64,000 bases of DNA from Herbaspirillum sp. Sphag64 (GTDB lineage Bacteria; Pseudomonadota; Gammaproteobacteria; Burkholderiales; Burkholderiaceae_D): NCBI RefSeq assembly GCF_014192645.1, contig NZ_JACHYE010000016.1, forward strand, positions 1 through 64,000, written 5' to 3'. Position 1 is the stretch's first letter. Every line of letters starts with the position of its first letter. Positions 19,345-28,473 of this stretch are shown here, piece by piece. The position numbers and the translations under genes are program-made. Under the pieces are notes generated by a model. The model was not told the origin of the DNA. It did not search any database and saw nothing but the letters and a program-made list of their open reading frames with translations.

Positions 19345-20196
19345 TTACTTTTCGGAATCAACCAAACCTTTTACAAACCATTTTTGCATGACCACCACCA
19401 CCAGTCCGGGCGGCAGCATCGCCAGCACCATTGTGGCCATGACCATGTTCCATTCGACTGCAGAGTCACCGCCGGAGATCAGTGTCTTGATGCCAATACC
19501 GATCGGATACATGCTCTGATCGGTAGCGATCATCAGCGGCCACAGATATTGATTCCAGCCGTAGATGAACATGATCACGAACAACGCAATGACATTAGTG
19601 CGCGACAATGGCCACAGAACATCCTTAAGAAAGCGCAATGGACCAGCACCATCGATCCGCGCTGCCTCGGCCAGCTCATCGGGCACCGTCAGGAAGAACT
19701 GACGGAACAGGAAGGTCGCGGTAGCCGATGCAATCAGCGGCACCGTCAAACCGGCATAGCTGTTGAGCATGCCAAAGTCAGAGACAACCTGATAGGTCGG
19801 TGTGATCCGCACTTCCACCGGTAGCATCAACGTGACAAAGATCATCCAGAAAAACAGTGCACGTCCACGAAAACGGAAGTACACCATGGCAAACGCAGAC
19901 AGCATGGAAATGGTGATCTTGCCAATCGCAATCGTCAGTGCGGTGACCAGACTCACCCACAGCATACGTGCCACCGGCGGTGCCGAGACCTGACCAGACG
20001 CGCCATGGGTCAGCACATTGCTGTAGTTGTTGATCATTTCGCTACCGGGCACCAGCGACAACGGCGACATCGCAGACTGCTCGGCCGTCTGGGTACTGGC
20101 CACAAAAGCGACGTATAACGGGAAAATCACCACGATCACACCCAGTATCAAGACCAGGTGACTAATCGCATCAAGAATGGGGCGACGCTCAATCAT
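19345..20196 (-). CDS. ugpE: sn-glycerol-3-phosphate ABC transporter permease UgpE
   Basis: The 283-aa inner-membrane permease has about six helices and the cytosolic EAA loop ([27 protein letters not shown] in part) that docks to Ugp[25 protein letters not shown] is the first helix. It lies between ugpA and ugpC in one transcription unit. Confidence 0.92.
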   Translation of the reverse strand: MIERRPILDAISHLVLILGVIVVIFPLYVAFVASTQTAEQSAMSPLSLVPGSEMINNYSNVLTHGASGQVSAPPVARMLWVSLVTALTIAIGKITISMLSAFAMVYFRFRGRALFFWMIFVTLMLPVEVRITPTYQVVSDFGMLNSYAGLTVPLIASATATFLFRQFFLTVPDELAEAARIDGAGPLRFLKDVLWPLSRTNVIALFVIMFIYGWNQYLWPLMIATDQSMYPIGIGIKTLISGGDSAVEWNMVMATMVLAMLPPGLVVVVMQKWFVKGLVDSEK

Positions 20197-20229
20197 GCGC
20201 GATCCTCCCGGGCAATGAGAATGTGTGGG

Positions 20230-21114
20230 TTATGCATACTGCACCTTCTTTTCAACGTATTTGAATTGCACCACGGTCAACAGAATCACCACGACCATCA
20301 GCACCACCGACTGTGCCGCCGAACCACCCAGATCGCCGCCCTTGAAACCATCGGTAAAGACGCGGTAGACCAGAATCTCGGTATCCTTGCCCGGACCGCC
20401 ATGGGTGGTCGCTTCGACGATGGCAAACGTATCGAAGAAGGCATAGACAATGTTGACCACCATCAGGAAGAAGGTGGTGGGCGAGATCAGGGGTAGCACG
20501 ATGGTGAAGAAGCGCTTGACCGGACCGGCGCCGTCGATGGCAGCGGCTTCAATGAGCGACTTCGGAATCGATTGCAGGCCCGCCAGAAAAAACAGGAAGT
20601 TATAACTGATCTGCTTCCAGATGGCGGCAATAACGATCAGGATCATGGCCTGATTGCCATTGATCATGTAGTCCCAGGAGATACCAAGCCAGGCCAGCAC
20701 ATGCGAGATCAGCCCCAGCGACGGGCTCAGCAGGAACATCCACAAGACACCGACAACTACCGGCGAGACGGCATAGGGCCAGATCAGGAAGGTCTTGTAT
20801 AGCGAAGCCCCCTTGCTGACGCGATCGGCAAAGACAGCCAGTATCAATGCCAGCAGCATGCCAAAGCCAGCCACCAGCAACGAGAACACAGCAGTGGTCT
20901 CGAACGCGGCGAGATAGGTAGGATCCCGAAACAGGGTCATGAAGTTGTCAAACCAGACAAACTCCGAATACCCGCCAAAGGCATCCTGCAGCAGCATCGA
21001 TTGATACAGGGCCTGTATCGCCGGCCAGAAGAAAAACAGTATCGTAATCAGGATTTGCGGCGCAACCAGAGCATAGGGTAGCCAGCGTGAGGTAAAACGT
21101 GCGCGTTTTTCCAC
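20230..21114 (-). CDS. ugpA: sn-glycerol-3-phosphate ABC transporter permease UgpA
   Basis: The 294-aa permease is the partner of UgpE. Its N-terminal FTSRWLPYALVAPQILITILFFFWPAIQALYQS and the EAA loop SLIEAAAIDGAGPVKRFF are characteristic. It lies 33 bp before ugpE and 167 bp after ugpB; the ugpB-ugpA gap carries a GC-rich hairpin. Confidence 0.92.
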   Translation of the reverse strand: MEKRARFTSRWLPYALVAPQILITILFFFWPAIQALYQSMLLQDAFGGYSEFVWFDNFMTLFRDPTYLAAFETTAVFSLLVAGFGMLLALILAVFADRVSKGASLYKTFLIWPYAVSPVVVGVLWMFLLSPSLGLISHVLAWLGISWDYMINGNQAMILIVIAAIWKQISYNFLFFLAGLQSIPKSLIEAAAIDGAGPVKRFFTIVLPLISPTTFFLMVVNIVYAFFDTFAIVEATTHGGPGKDTEILVYRVFTDGFKGGDLGGSAAQSVVLMVVVILLTVVQFKYVEKKVQYA

Positions 21115-21226
21115 GATAAATCAGGTCCTTGAAAATACTGCGCGTTGATGGCCTGCATCCGTTGTCAGCGATGCAAACGATTACACACAGTCTCAGTCTT
21201 GCAGACTGGAGGTCAGAAAACGAATC

Positions 21227-21247
21227 GCCCCGGAACCAGTCCGGGGC
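21227..21247 (-). other. Hairpin between ugpB and ugpA
   Basis: GCCCCGG (21227-21233) pairs with CCGGGGC (21241-21247), 35 nt after the ugpB stop. It lacks a U-run. Such structures after a binding-protein gene often stabilise the upstream mRNA so that the binding protein exceeds the permease. Confidence 0.4.
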
Positions 21248-21281
21248 AAAAACACTTCATGCAAAGCACTGGTGACAGGGC

Positions 21282-22589
21282 TTACTTGTTGGCTTTTTCG
21301 AAACGCGTCAACAGTTCATCGCCACGTTTGGTTGCACTATCAAGCGCTTCCTTGGCGGTCTTCTTGCCGGACCAGACGTTTTCCAGTTCTTCGTCAATCA
21401 CGGTCCGAATCTGCGCATAGTTACCCAAACGCAAACCGCGCGATTTGTCAGTGGTCTTGACAATCATTTGCTTGACTGCAACATCGGTGCCAGGGTTTTG
21501 CTCATAGAAGCCAGACTTCTTGGTCAATTCATAAGCCGCCTTGGTCACAGGCAGATAGCCGGTTTCCTGATGCCATTTGGCTTGCACTTCTGGCTTGGAC
21601 AGATAGGTCAGGAACTTGGCGACACCCTTGTATTCCTCTGCCTTTTTACCACCCATGACCCACAGCGAAGCACCACCAATGATGGTATTTTGCGGCGCTC
21701 CTGGAACGTCGCTGTAGTACGGCAGTGGTGCGACGCCAAACTTGAACTTGGCATTCTTGCGGATATCAGCGTAAGCCGAAGAAGACCCTGTGATGATTGC
21801 GCATTCACCAGCATTGAACTTGGCATTGGCTTCATCCTTGCGACCGGCGTAGACGAAGTAACCTTGCTTGGCCCAGTTCGCCAGGTTTTCGATATGGCGC
21901 ACTTGCAGTGGGCCATTGATCTTCAGTCGTGCATCCAGACCACCGAAGCCGTTGTTCTTGGAGGCAGACTCAGTATTGTGCCAGGCTGAGAACGACTCCA
22001 GCTGTACCCATGATTGCCAGGTTGTGGTGTAAGGACAGGTTGTGCCGCTCGCCTTGAGCTTGGCAGCCATACCAACGAAATCCTGCCAGGTTACCGGTGG
22101 TTTGTTTGGATCGAGGCCTGCCTTGACGAACAGATCCTTGTTGTAAAACATGATAGTCGTCGAGCTGTTGAACGGGAACGACATCAAGCCTTTAGGCGTG
22201 GAGTAGTAACCTGCAACAGCTGGGACGTAGGCATTTTGATCAAACTTCTCGCCAGCTTGCTGCATGACTTCGTAGACCGGCTTGACCGCGCCCTTGGAGT
22301 AAATCATGGTGGCAGTACCGACTTCAAAGATCTGCAGGATATCGGGAGCATTGCCAGCACGATAGGCAGCAATGGCAGCAGCCATCGACTCATCGTAGGT
22401 GCCCTTGAAGACCGGAACGACCTTGAACTCGGATTGGCCTTTGTTGAATTCATCGGCCATGACATTGACACGGTCATTGAGCGCACCGGTCATGGAATGC
22501 CAAAAAGAAATTTCAGTCACTGCATAGGCAGAACTGGTCATGGTTGCCAGCGCAGCCGCTGCAACGAGGGTCTTGAAGGGCAAGTTCAT
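21282..22589 (-). CDS. ugpB: sn-glycerol-3-phosphate-binding periplasmic protein UgpB
   Basis: The 435-aa precursor has a signal peptide (MNLPFKTLVAAAALATMTSSAYA). A family-1 extracellular binding domain beginning VTEISFWHSMTGALNDRVN follows. The region FNSSTTIMFYNKDLF and YYSDVPGAPQNTIIGGASLWVM match UgpB. It captures glycerol-3-phosphate or glycerophosphodiesters in the periplasm for UgpAE. It is first in ugpBAEC. I looked for a PhoB box upstream and did not find a convincing one. Confidence 0.93.
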   Translation of the reverse strand: MNLPFKTLVAAAALATMTSSAYAVTEISFWHSMTGALNDRVNVMADEFNKGQSEFKVVPVFKGTYDESMAAAIAAYRAGNAPDILQIFEVGTATMIYSKGAVKPVYEVMQQAGEKFDQNAYVPAVAGYYSTPKGLMSFPFNSSTTIMFYNKDLFVKAGLDPNKPPVTWQDFVGMAAKLKASGTTCPYTTTWQSWVQLESFSAWHNTESASKNNGFGGLDARLKINGPLQVRHIENLANWAKQGYFVYAGRKDEANAKFNAGECAIITGSSSAYADIRKNAKFKFGVAPLPYYSDVPGAPQNTIIGGASLWVMGGKKAEEYKGVAKFLTYLSKPEVQAKWHQETGYLPVTKAAYELTKKSGFYEQNPGTDVAVKQMIVKTTDKSRGLRLGNYAQIRTVIDEELENVWSGKKTAKEALDSATKRGDELLTRFEKANK

Positions 22590-22702
22590 TACGCGATTCC
22601 TAAAAAAAGTTGAGCGATGGTATCAATGCAATATGACGACCACGTTACACGGGCGGTACATTAGCGTCTAATTCTCGTAACCGCAAATGATTTTATCTAA
22701 CG

Positions 22703-22729
22703 AAAAAAGCACGTTACGTACGCTTTTTT
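22703..22729. other. A/T-flanked hairpin between divergent ugpB and ubiA
   Basis: AAAAAAGC (22703-22710) and GCTTTTTT (22722-22729) form an 8-bp stem around an 11-nt loop. It looks like a bidirectional terminator, yet it lies between two divergent starts. It could insulate the promoters or be an operator. A possible ugpB promoter (TTGCGG, 17-nt spacer, TAATGT on the minus strand) lies between it and ugpB. Confidence 0.4.
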
Positions 22730-22849
22730 AACAGAATTACATCTTAAAATCATTCATGCAATGCACAACGCAGGCGACGGCGAGTACCCGACCTATCAAA
22801 AAAAACCGTCATAATCCGGTGTTTATCATTCTCGACACCTCGAAAGACC

Positions 22850-23704
22850 ATGAATCGCCTCGCTCTATACGCCCGTCTGGTGCGCCTGCATAAACCGATC
22901 GGCATTCTGCTGCTACTCTGGCCGACATTGATGGCGCTATGGCTGGCCGGTAATGGTCGACCAGACTGGCATGTCGTCGGGATTTTTACACTTGGCACGA
23001 TCTTGATGCGCTCAGCTGGCTGTGCCATCAACGATTTCGCTGATCGTGACTTCGACCGTCACGTCAAACGCACAGTCGATCGCCCCTTGACTGCGGGCAA
23101 AATCCAAGCCTGGGAAGCGCTGATGGTGGCGATGGTGTTGGCGCTGGTATCCTTCCTGCTGATCCTGCCACTCAACGGCCTGACCAAACAATTATCCGCG
23201 CTGGCGCTGATTGTGGCTGGTAGCTATCCATACTTCAAACGCTTTTTTGCCATTCCACAGGCCTATCTGGGGATTGCCTTTGGCTTCGGCATTCCCATGG
23301 GATTTGCGGCGATTACCGGTAGCGTGCCGGCAGCCGCCTGGCTGATGTTAATCGGCAACATATTCTGGGCTGTCGCTTACGATACGGCATACGCGATCGT
23401 CGATCGCGATGATGACCTCAAGCTCGGCATGAAAACCTCAGCCATCACCTTCGGTCGCTACGACGTGCTAGCCATCATGCTGTGCTATGTTGGCGCGCTG
23501 AGTCTGTTCTGGGCGGTCGGCTGGCACTACGGGCTGCGCACCTGGTTTAGCCTGGGAATGTTGCTGGCGGTCGCCTGCGCGCTGTATCACTACACCTTGA
23601 TCCGGGACCGCGACCGCGCCAAGTGCTTTGCCGCCTTTATGCATAATAATTGGCTCGGTGCTGCCATGTTTGGCGGCATGGCACTGGAGTACGCATTGCG
23701 CTGA
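22850..23704 (+). CDS. ubiA: 4-hydroxybenzoate octaprenyltransferase
   Basis: UbiA prenylates 4-hydroxybenzoate in the inner membrane in ubiquinone synthesis. The 284-aa polytopic protein has both aspartate-rich motifs: [20 protein letters not shown] and [32 protein letters not shown] at the N-terminus is characteristic. It supplies the same pathway as coq7 at 56.5 kb. The downstream neighbour is convergent. Confidence 0.96.
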   Translation: MNRLALYARLVRLHKPIGILLLLWPTLMALWLAGNGRPDWHVVGIFTLGTILMRSAGCAINDFADRDFDRHVKRTVDRPLTAGKIQAWEALMVAMVLALVSFLLILPLNGLTKQLSALALIVAGSYPYFKRFFAIPQAYLGIAFGFGIPMGFAAITGSVPAAAWLMLIGNIFWAVAYDTAYAIVDRDDDLKLGMKTSAITFGRYDVLAIMLCYVGALSLFWAVGWHYGLRTWFSLGMLLAVACALYHYTLIRDRDRAKCFAAFMHNNWLGAAMFGGMALEYALR

Positions 23705-23736
23705 GAGTTCCCAGCTGCAACCGCAGCAGGAGCCGC

Positions 23737-24477
23737 TTATTGCTTGGGCAGAATGGCCAAGGTATTAAGCGGCTTGCCATTACCGCGAATTTCAAAGTAC
23801 AACTTGACCGTACTACTGTCGGTATCGCCCATCTGGGCAATCTGTTGGCCACGATTGACAGTCTGCCCCTCGGTGACCATGATCGCCTTGTTGTGAGCAT
23901 ATACGGACAACAGGCTGCGACTATGCTTGATGATGATCAGGTTGCCATAACCGCGAATACCATGACCGGCATAGGTGACTTTGCCAGCGGCCGAAGCCCA
24001 GACTGGCTGTCCGGCACTACCGGCAATATCGATTCCCTTGAGATTGTGACCACTGGCGGCGGTGGCGCGTCCTTGTGCCGGCCACATCCAGTTCATGCTC
24101 GCCAGCTCGCCGGCGGCCGGTGCTTCGGGCGGTTGTGGATCACTCGCGCCATCACCATCTTGCGCCGCCTTGCGTTTAGCCGGAGCTGACTTGCGTGCGG
24201 CTACACGCGTATCACCGGTACCGCTGGTTACCGGTGCTGTCGCCGATGGCCGGATGCGCAGAACCTGACCGACCTGGATCTCATCCTTGTCGGAAATTTT
24301 GTTCCAGGCAGCGATATCGTGATAACTCTGACCAAACGCACGGCCCAGTGAGTACAGCGTGTCACCGCTTCTGACCGTATAAAAGTCACCATTCGCGGTC
24401 GGCTGCCCTGCGCAACCAAGCAACAACAGCGGTAGTGCGAGCGCAATCCTCACCAGCATAGTCGAAAAAAACTTCAC
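23737..24477 (-). CDS. NlpD-like lipoprotein with LysM and degenerate LytM (M23) domains
   Basis: The 246-aa protein begins at GTG 24477, supported by AAGGA 5 nt upstream; ATG 24459 is an alternative. A lipoprotein signal ends LLLLGC with the lipidated cysteine at residue 22. A LysM domain follows (FYTVRSGDTLYSLGRAFGQ onward), then an Ala/Pro-rich linker and an M23/LytM domain. The zinc ligands are largely lost: GHNLKGIDI replaces the HxxxD form, and KLYFEIR stands where HLHFE is expected. That is the pattern of NlpD/EnvC-type activators of cell-wall amidases rather than active peptidases. It begins right at the end of proC. Confidence 0.82.
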   Translation of the reverse strand: MKFFSTMLVRIALALPLLLLGCAGQPTANGDFYTVRSGDTLYSLGRAFGQSYHDIAAWNKISDKDEIQVGQVLRIRPSATAPVTSGTGDTRVAARKSAPAKRKAAQDGDGASDPQPPEAPAAGELASMNWMWPAQGRATAASGHNLKGIDIAGSAGQPVWASAAGKVTYAGHGIRGYGNLIIIKHSRSLLSVYAHNKAIMVTEGQTVNRGQQIAQMGDTDSSTVKLYFEIRGNGKPLNTLAILPKQ

Positions 24478-24478
24478 G

Positions 24479-25291
24479 CTAATCCTTGCCAAACTCCTCG
24501 CCCAATTCTTTGCCACGGGCGGCGGCACAATGTAACGCTTTGACGATATGTGGACCAACGGCATCGCTATTCATGCTGGTCAGCGCGGCATAAGTGGTAC
24601 CGCCTTTGGAAGTCACACGCTCACGTAATACGCTAACCGGGTCCGGTGAACGTACTGCCAGCTCGGTCGCACCCGCGAAAGTCGCCTTGGCTAGCGCAAT
24701 CCCCTGCTCCGGGCTCAGCCCCAACTCAACCGCCGCCTGTTGCATCGCTTCCATGAAATAAAACACGTAGGCTGGCCCGCTGCCGGAAACGGCGGTGACC
24801 GCATCGATGAGATTTTCGTCGTCAAGCCACACGGTGCTGCCAACCGCGCGCAAAATCTGGTCGGCAACCTCACGCTGCGGCTGACTCACGCCGCTGGTCG
24901 GGAACACGCCGGTAATACCTTTGCCGATCAATGCCGGCGTATTCGGCATGGTACGCACAATCGCCTGATGACCGTTAAGCCAGCGCGACAGATCATCGCT
25001 GCGAATACCTGCAACGATCGAAATAATCAGCTGCTGCTGAACGAAGGGCGCAATGGCGGCAGCAACGGTCCGCAGTTGTTGCGGCTTAACCGCCAGGACG
25101 ATGACGTCACACTGATCCAAAATGGCATCCGGCTGCAACGCGGTGGTAACTCCAAATTGCTGCTGCAGCGCTGCCAGCGAATCGGGATTGAGATCGACCA
25201 CGTGGATATTCGCCCCCGCCGTGAGTTGCCCTGCCAGTCCACCAATTAATGCGGTCGCCATATTGCCGCCACCAATGAAACCTATCTTCAC
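24479..25291 (-). CDS. proC: Pyrroline-5-carboxylate reductase
   Basis: ProC reduces 1-pyrroline-5-carboxylate to proline with NAD(P)H. The 270-aa protein starts MKIGFIGGGNMATALIGGL from GTG 25291, with AGGAAGAG upstream. It has the Rossmann motif GGGNMA and the C-terminal family signature around VTSKGGTTYAALTSM. It lies 24 bp after yggS, a very common bacterial pairing. Confidence 0.95.
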   Translation of the reverse strand: MKIGFIGGGNMATALIGGLAGQLTAGANIHVVDLNPDSLAALQQQFGVTTALQPDAILDQCDVIVLAVKPQQLRTVAAAIAPFVQQQLIISIVAGIRSDDLSRWLNGHQAIVRTMPNTPALIGKGITGVFPTSGVSQPQREVADQILRAVGSTVWLDDENLIDAVTAVSGSGPAYVFYFMEAMQQAAVELGLSPEQGIALAKATFAGATELAVRSPDPVSVLRERVTSKGGTTYAALTSMNSDAVGPHIVKALHCAAARGKELGEEFGKD

Positions 25292-25315
25292 AATATGCTC
25301 TCTTCCTGAATTCAC

Positions 25316-26023
25316 TCAAATCTGGTTGGTTTTACGTTGCCCGAAAATGGCAGTACCGACACGCACCATGGTAGCGCCTTCAGCAATCGCTGCATCCATA
25401 TCTGCCGACATGCCCATCGACAAGGTATCGCAAGCAATACCGTGCTCACCCAACATCTGCGCGAGCTGGTTCAAGCGCCGGAAAGCGGCATGCTGATCCT
25501 CGACAATCTCGGTCGGTGCCGGGATGGCCATCAAACCACGCAGATGCAAGCCTGGCAGCGTGACTACGACGCGAGCGACCGACAGCAACTCGTCGGGCGC
25601 CAGACCGCTTTTACTGTCTTCGTCGCTGATATTGACCTGCAGGCAAATATTGAGCGGCGGCAGATGCGCCGGGCGCTGCTCGGACAGTCGCCGGGCAATT
25701 TTTTCACGATCGACGGAATGCACCCAGTCAAAGTGCTCGGCAATTGGTTTTGTCTTGTTGCTCTGGATCGGGCCGATGAAATGCCATATCAGCGTCGTTT
25801 CTGGCAACAGCGCCCGCAGTGCCGCAATCTTGTCGATGCCTTCCTGGACATAATTTTCGCCAAACGCCAGCTGCCCGGCCTGCACCGCCTCCAGCACCGC
25901 TTGCGCATCAAAGAACTTGGAGACGGCCAGCAACTGAACATCCTGGGGTTGACGACCAACGGCATGCGCGGCAGCAGCGATACGGGTGTTAACAAGTTGC
26001 AACTGAGTAGCGATTGACGACAT
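25316..26023 (-). CDS. yggS: PLP homeostasis protein YggS (COG0325)
   Basis: YggS is a pyridoxal-phosphate-binding barrel protein that buffers free PLP and affects amino-acid metabolism. The 235-aa sequence carries the PLP lysine in LLAVSKFFDAQAV, GENYVQEG, WHFIGPIQSNKTKPIAEHFDWVHS (in part) and SMGMSADMDAAIAEGATMVRVGTAIFG, all family hallmarks. ATG 26023 has AAGGA close upstream. It is transcribed with proC and diverges from pilT across only 52 bp. Confidence 0.95.
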   Translation of the reverse strand: MSSIATQLQLVNTRIAAAAHAVGRQPQDVQLLAVSKFFDAQAVLEAVQAGQLAFGENYVQEGIDKIAALRALLPETTLIWHFIGPIQSNKTKPIAEHFDWVHSVDREKIARRLSEQRPAHLPPLNICLQVNISDEDSKSGLAPDELLSVARVVVTLPGLHLRGLMAIPAPTEIVEDQHAAFRRLNQLAQMLGEHGIACDTLSMGMSADMDAAIAEGATMVRVGTAIFGQRKTNQI

Positions 26024-26075
26024 AATCCTTGGCACCAGGGAGGGATAACGCAGTTTTTATTGCTAGCGATTATAA

Positions 26076-27119
26076 ATGGACATTCCCGGACTACTCTCTT
26101 TTTCCGTCAAGAAGCAAGCCTCGGACCTGCATCTGTCAGCAGGGTTGCCGCCGATGCTGCGCATTCATGGCGACATCTGCAAGATCAATCTGCCCGCGCT
26201 CACGGCTGCGGCACTGCGCAGCATGCTCGAAGCCATCATGGATACCCAGCAACGGACCGGCTGGGAGACCACGCTGGAATGTGATTTTGCCTTTGCCGTT
26301 CCAGCACTGGGACGCTTCCGGGTCAATGTGTTTCAGCAGGCGCACGGCCCAGCGGCAGTGATCAGAACCATCAGTGACACCATTCCCAGCCTGACCCAGT
26401 TGCGCGCACCACCTGTGCTGGCTGAGCTGGCACTGCGCAAGCAGGGACTGATCCTGATCACAGGTCCGACTGGATCTGGCAAATCCACCACCCTGGCGGC
26501 ACTGATTCAACACATCAACCAGCAGCGCCAGGCCCATATCCTGACCATTGAAGATCCGATCGAATTCATCCATGTGGCAGACAAATGTCTGATCAACCAG
26601 CGCGCGGTCGGCAGCCATACCCACTCCTTCACCAACGCCCTGCGCGCGGCGCTGCGCGAGGATCCCGATGTGATCATGATTGGTGAACTACGCGATCTGG
26701 AAACCGTACGACTGGCACTGAGCGCCGCCGAAACCGGCCATCTGGTATTGGCGACACTGCATACTTCCTCTGCTGCCAAAAGCATCGACCGCCTCGTTGA
26801 TGTGTTCCCGGGAGATGAGAAAGATTTAGTTCGGTCCATGCTGTCGGAGTCGCTAAGTGCCGTCATTTCGCAAACCCTGCTCCGGCACGCGAGCGAAAAC
26901 TGCCGCCTTGCAGCTTACGAAGTACTGCTGGGCACATCGGCTATCCGCAATCTGATCCGAGAAGGCAAGGTGGCACAAATGACTTCGGTCATGCAAACCT
27001 CTGCCGCGGCAGGCATGCAGACCATGGACCAAAGTCTGAGCGAGTTGCTGCGAGAGAAATTGATCAGCATCGACAGCGCACGTGCGGTGGCGCGCCAGCC
27101 TGAAAACCTGGTCCCATAA
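26076..27119 (+). CDS. pilT: Type IV pilus retraction ATPase PilT
   Basis: PilT is the hexameric cytoplasmic ATPase that depolymerises type IV pili for twitching. The 347-aa protein has the N-terminal region KKQASDLHLSAGLPPMLRIHG, Walker A GPTGSGKST (130-138), the Asp box TIEDPIE, Walker B DVIMIGELRD, the His box TGHLVLATLHT and the retraction motif AIRNLIREGK. Divergence from yggS-proC is conserved in many proteobacteria. Pilus structural genes are not in this window. Confidence 0.95.
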   Translation: MDIPGLLSFSVKKQASDLHLSAGLPPMLRIHGDICKINLPALTAAALRSMLEAIMDTQQRTGWETTLECDFAFAVPALGRFRVNVFQQAHGPAAVIRTISDTIPSLTQLRAPPVLAELALRKQGLILITGPTGSGKSTTLAALIQHINQQRQAHILTIEDPIEFIHVADKCLINQRAVGSHTHSFTNALRAALREDPDVIMIGELRDLETVRLALSAAETGHLVLATLHTSSAAKSIDRLVDVFPGDEKDLVRSMLSESLSAVISQTLLRHASENCRLAAYEVLLGTSAIRNLIREGKVAQMTSVMQTSAAAGMQTMDQSLSELLREKLISIDSARAVARQPENLVP

Positions 27120-27187
27120 CCAAACCCGCTGCTTGCAGCTATGATGGCAACTTACTGTATTTTTACTCTTTTTCTCTCGGGACCATC

Positions 27188-27673
27188 ATGCCAAGCATTT
27201 ACGACTTTCAACCCGCCTTATCAGATCAGACACCGTATTCCCTGGAACAGGTTCGCGGCAAGGTGGCGCTGATTGTGAATACCGCGAGCAAATGCGGTTT
27301 TACGCCGCAATATCAGGGGCTGGAACAACTACATACCCAATTCAGGGAGCGTGGACTGGTGGTACTGGGCTTCCCCTGCAACCAGTTTGGAAGTCAGGAG
27401 CCAGGAACTGCCGAAGAGATTGGTGCGTTTTGTGAAAAGAACTATGGCGTGAGCTTCCCGCTGTTCGCCAAAATCAATGTCAACGGCAATCAGGCCGATC
27501 CGCTGTATCACTACCTCAAGGCCGCTGCCCCGGGTGTACTCGGTAGCAAAGCAATCAAATGGAACTTCACCAAGTTCCTGGTCCGCAAGGACGGTACGGT
27601 GTTCAAGCGCTATGCGCCCACCACCAAGCCGGAAGATCTCGCCGCTGACATCGAAAAATTGCTTTCAGAATGA
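27188..27673 (+). CDS. Glutathione peroxidase (cysteine type)
   Basis: The 161-aa thiol peroxidase of the GPx/BtuE family has the peroxidatic cysteine in NTASKCGFTPQYQGLE (C36), FPCNQFGSQEPGT with the conserved Gln, and KWNFTKFL with the catalytic Trp/Asn. Cysteine replaces selenocysteine, as usual in bacteria. It probably reduces peroxides with thioredoxin or glutathione. It faces a GST gene convergently. Confidence 0.93.
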   Translation: MPSIYDFQPALSDQTPYSLEQVRGKVALIVNTASKCGFTPQYQGLEQLHTQFRERGLVVLGFPCNQFGSQEPGTAEEIGAFCEKNYGVSFPLFAKINVNGNQADPLYHYLKAAAPGVLGSKAIKWNFTKFLVRKDGTVFKRYAPTTKPEDLAADIEKLLSE

Positions 27674-27698
27674 TCAATGCCAGTTCGGTAACCTTAGG

Positions 27699-28334
27699 TT
27701 ATCGCGACACATACGTTCCATCACCAAACGGTGCCGCCTTGAATTCTGGCAGCGCCTCAGCGACCTTCGACAAGGCAGCCAGCGCAGGATACGTCTGCTC
27801 GGAGACTAGCTCCGGTAACATCTCACGGGTGAAATTCCAGGCTACTGCTGTACTTACAGTAGCCTGATCAATGTTCTCGCTGGTCACGGTCTCCCGGCGT
27901 TTTGCGAATTCTACTTCCAGTGCATCATAGGCCGCCGACAATTGTCCGGTAATGCGTGACAACCATGGCTGATGCAGCTTGTCTGCAGGACGCAGCTTTT
28001 GCTCGTAGACGATTTGCACACTCTTTTCATTGGCGGCCATGGCAAGCCCGATCAGGTACAGGGAGTGCCTTAGACCCGGCAGATCAGCAGGCACCAGCGA
28101 GCGCGTCTTGTCAGCGTGCGCTTCGGCATATTCCAGAATCAGGATCGAGTCCATCAGCACACTGCCATCCTCACAGATCAACGATGGTGCTTTCACCACG
28201 GGGTTGATACTCCGGAAACGATCAAAACCGCGGAACACGGAGACTGATTCGTGCGTAAACGGCAAGCCAAGCAATTGCAGCGAAATAGCGACACGGCGCA
28301 CGTAGGGTGAGTCAAGCATACCGATCAGTTGCAC
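27699..28334 (-). CDS. Glutathione S-transferase family protein
   Basis: The 211-aa protein has an N-terminal thioredoxin-fold half with DSPYVRRVAISLQLLGLPF and the glutathione-site segment VVKAPSLICEDGSVLMDSILILEYAE, followed by the helical C-terminal half. The cytosolic role could be detoxification or peroxide defence; the substrate is unknown. It starts at ATG 28334 and is separated from the upstream TRAP genes by a hairpin. Confidence 0.88.
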   Translation of the reverse strand: MQLIGMLDSPYVRRVAISLQLLGLPFTHESVSVFRGFDRFRSINPVVKAPSLICEDGSVLMDSILILEYAEAHADKTRSLVPADLPGLRHSLYLIGLAMAANEKSVQIVYEQKLRPADKLHQPWLSRITGQLSAAYDALEVEFAKRRETVTSENIDQATVSTAVAWNFTREMLPELVSEQTYPALAALSKVAEALPEFKAAPFGDGTYVSR

Positions 28335-28422
28335 AATTATCTCCTTGTCAGTGTGTGTGGGAGGGGGAGGATGAATGAAAAGAGGAGTACTCAGTTCGCA
28401 ACGATAGCATCATCAGTGGCTA

Positions 28423-28450
28423 CCAGCACCTGAGACTTTACAGGTGCTGG
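28423..28450 (-). terminator. Hairpin downstream of the TRAP permease
   Basis: A perfect 10-bp stem CCAGCACCTG (28423-28432) / CAGGTGCTGG (28441-28450) with an 8-nt loop lies about 24 nt after the permease stop. The U-run is missing on the minus strand. Confidence 0.55.
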
Positions 28451-28473
28451 CATCATCGACTCATCGAGAACAA

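Noticed and set aside
22590..22849. PhoB box expected upstream of ugpB
   Set aside because: No pair of CTGTCAT-like repeats with 11-bp spacing was found, so phosphate control is not claimed.
27188..27673. Possible selenoprotein glutathione peroxidase
   Set aside because: The active-site codon encodes cysteine and no in-frame UGA is present.
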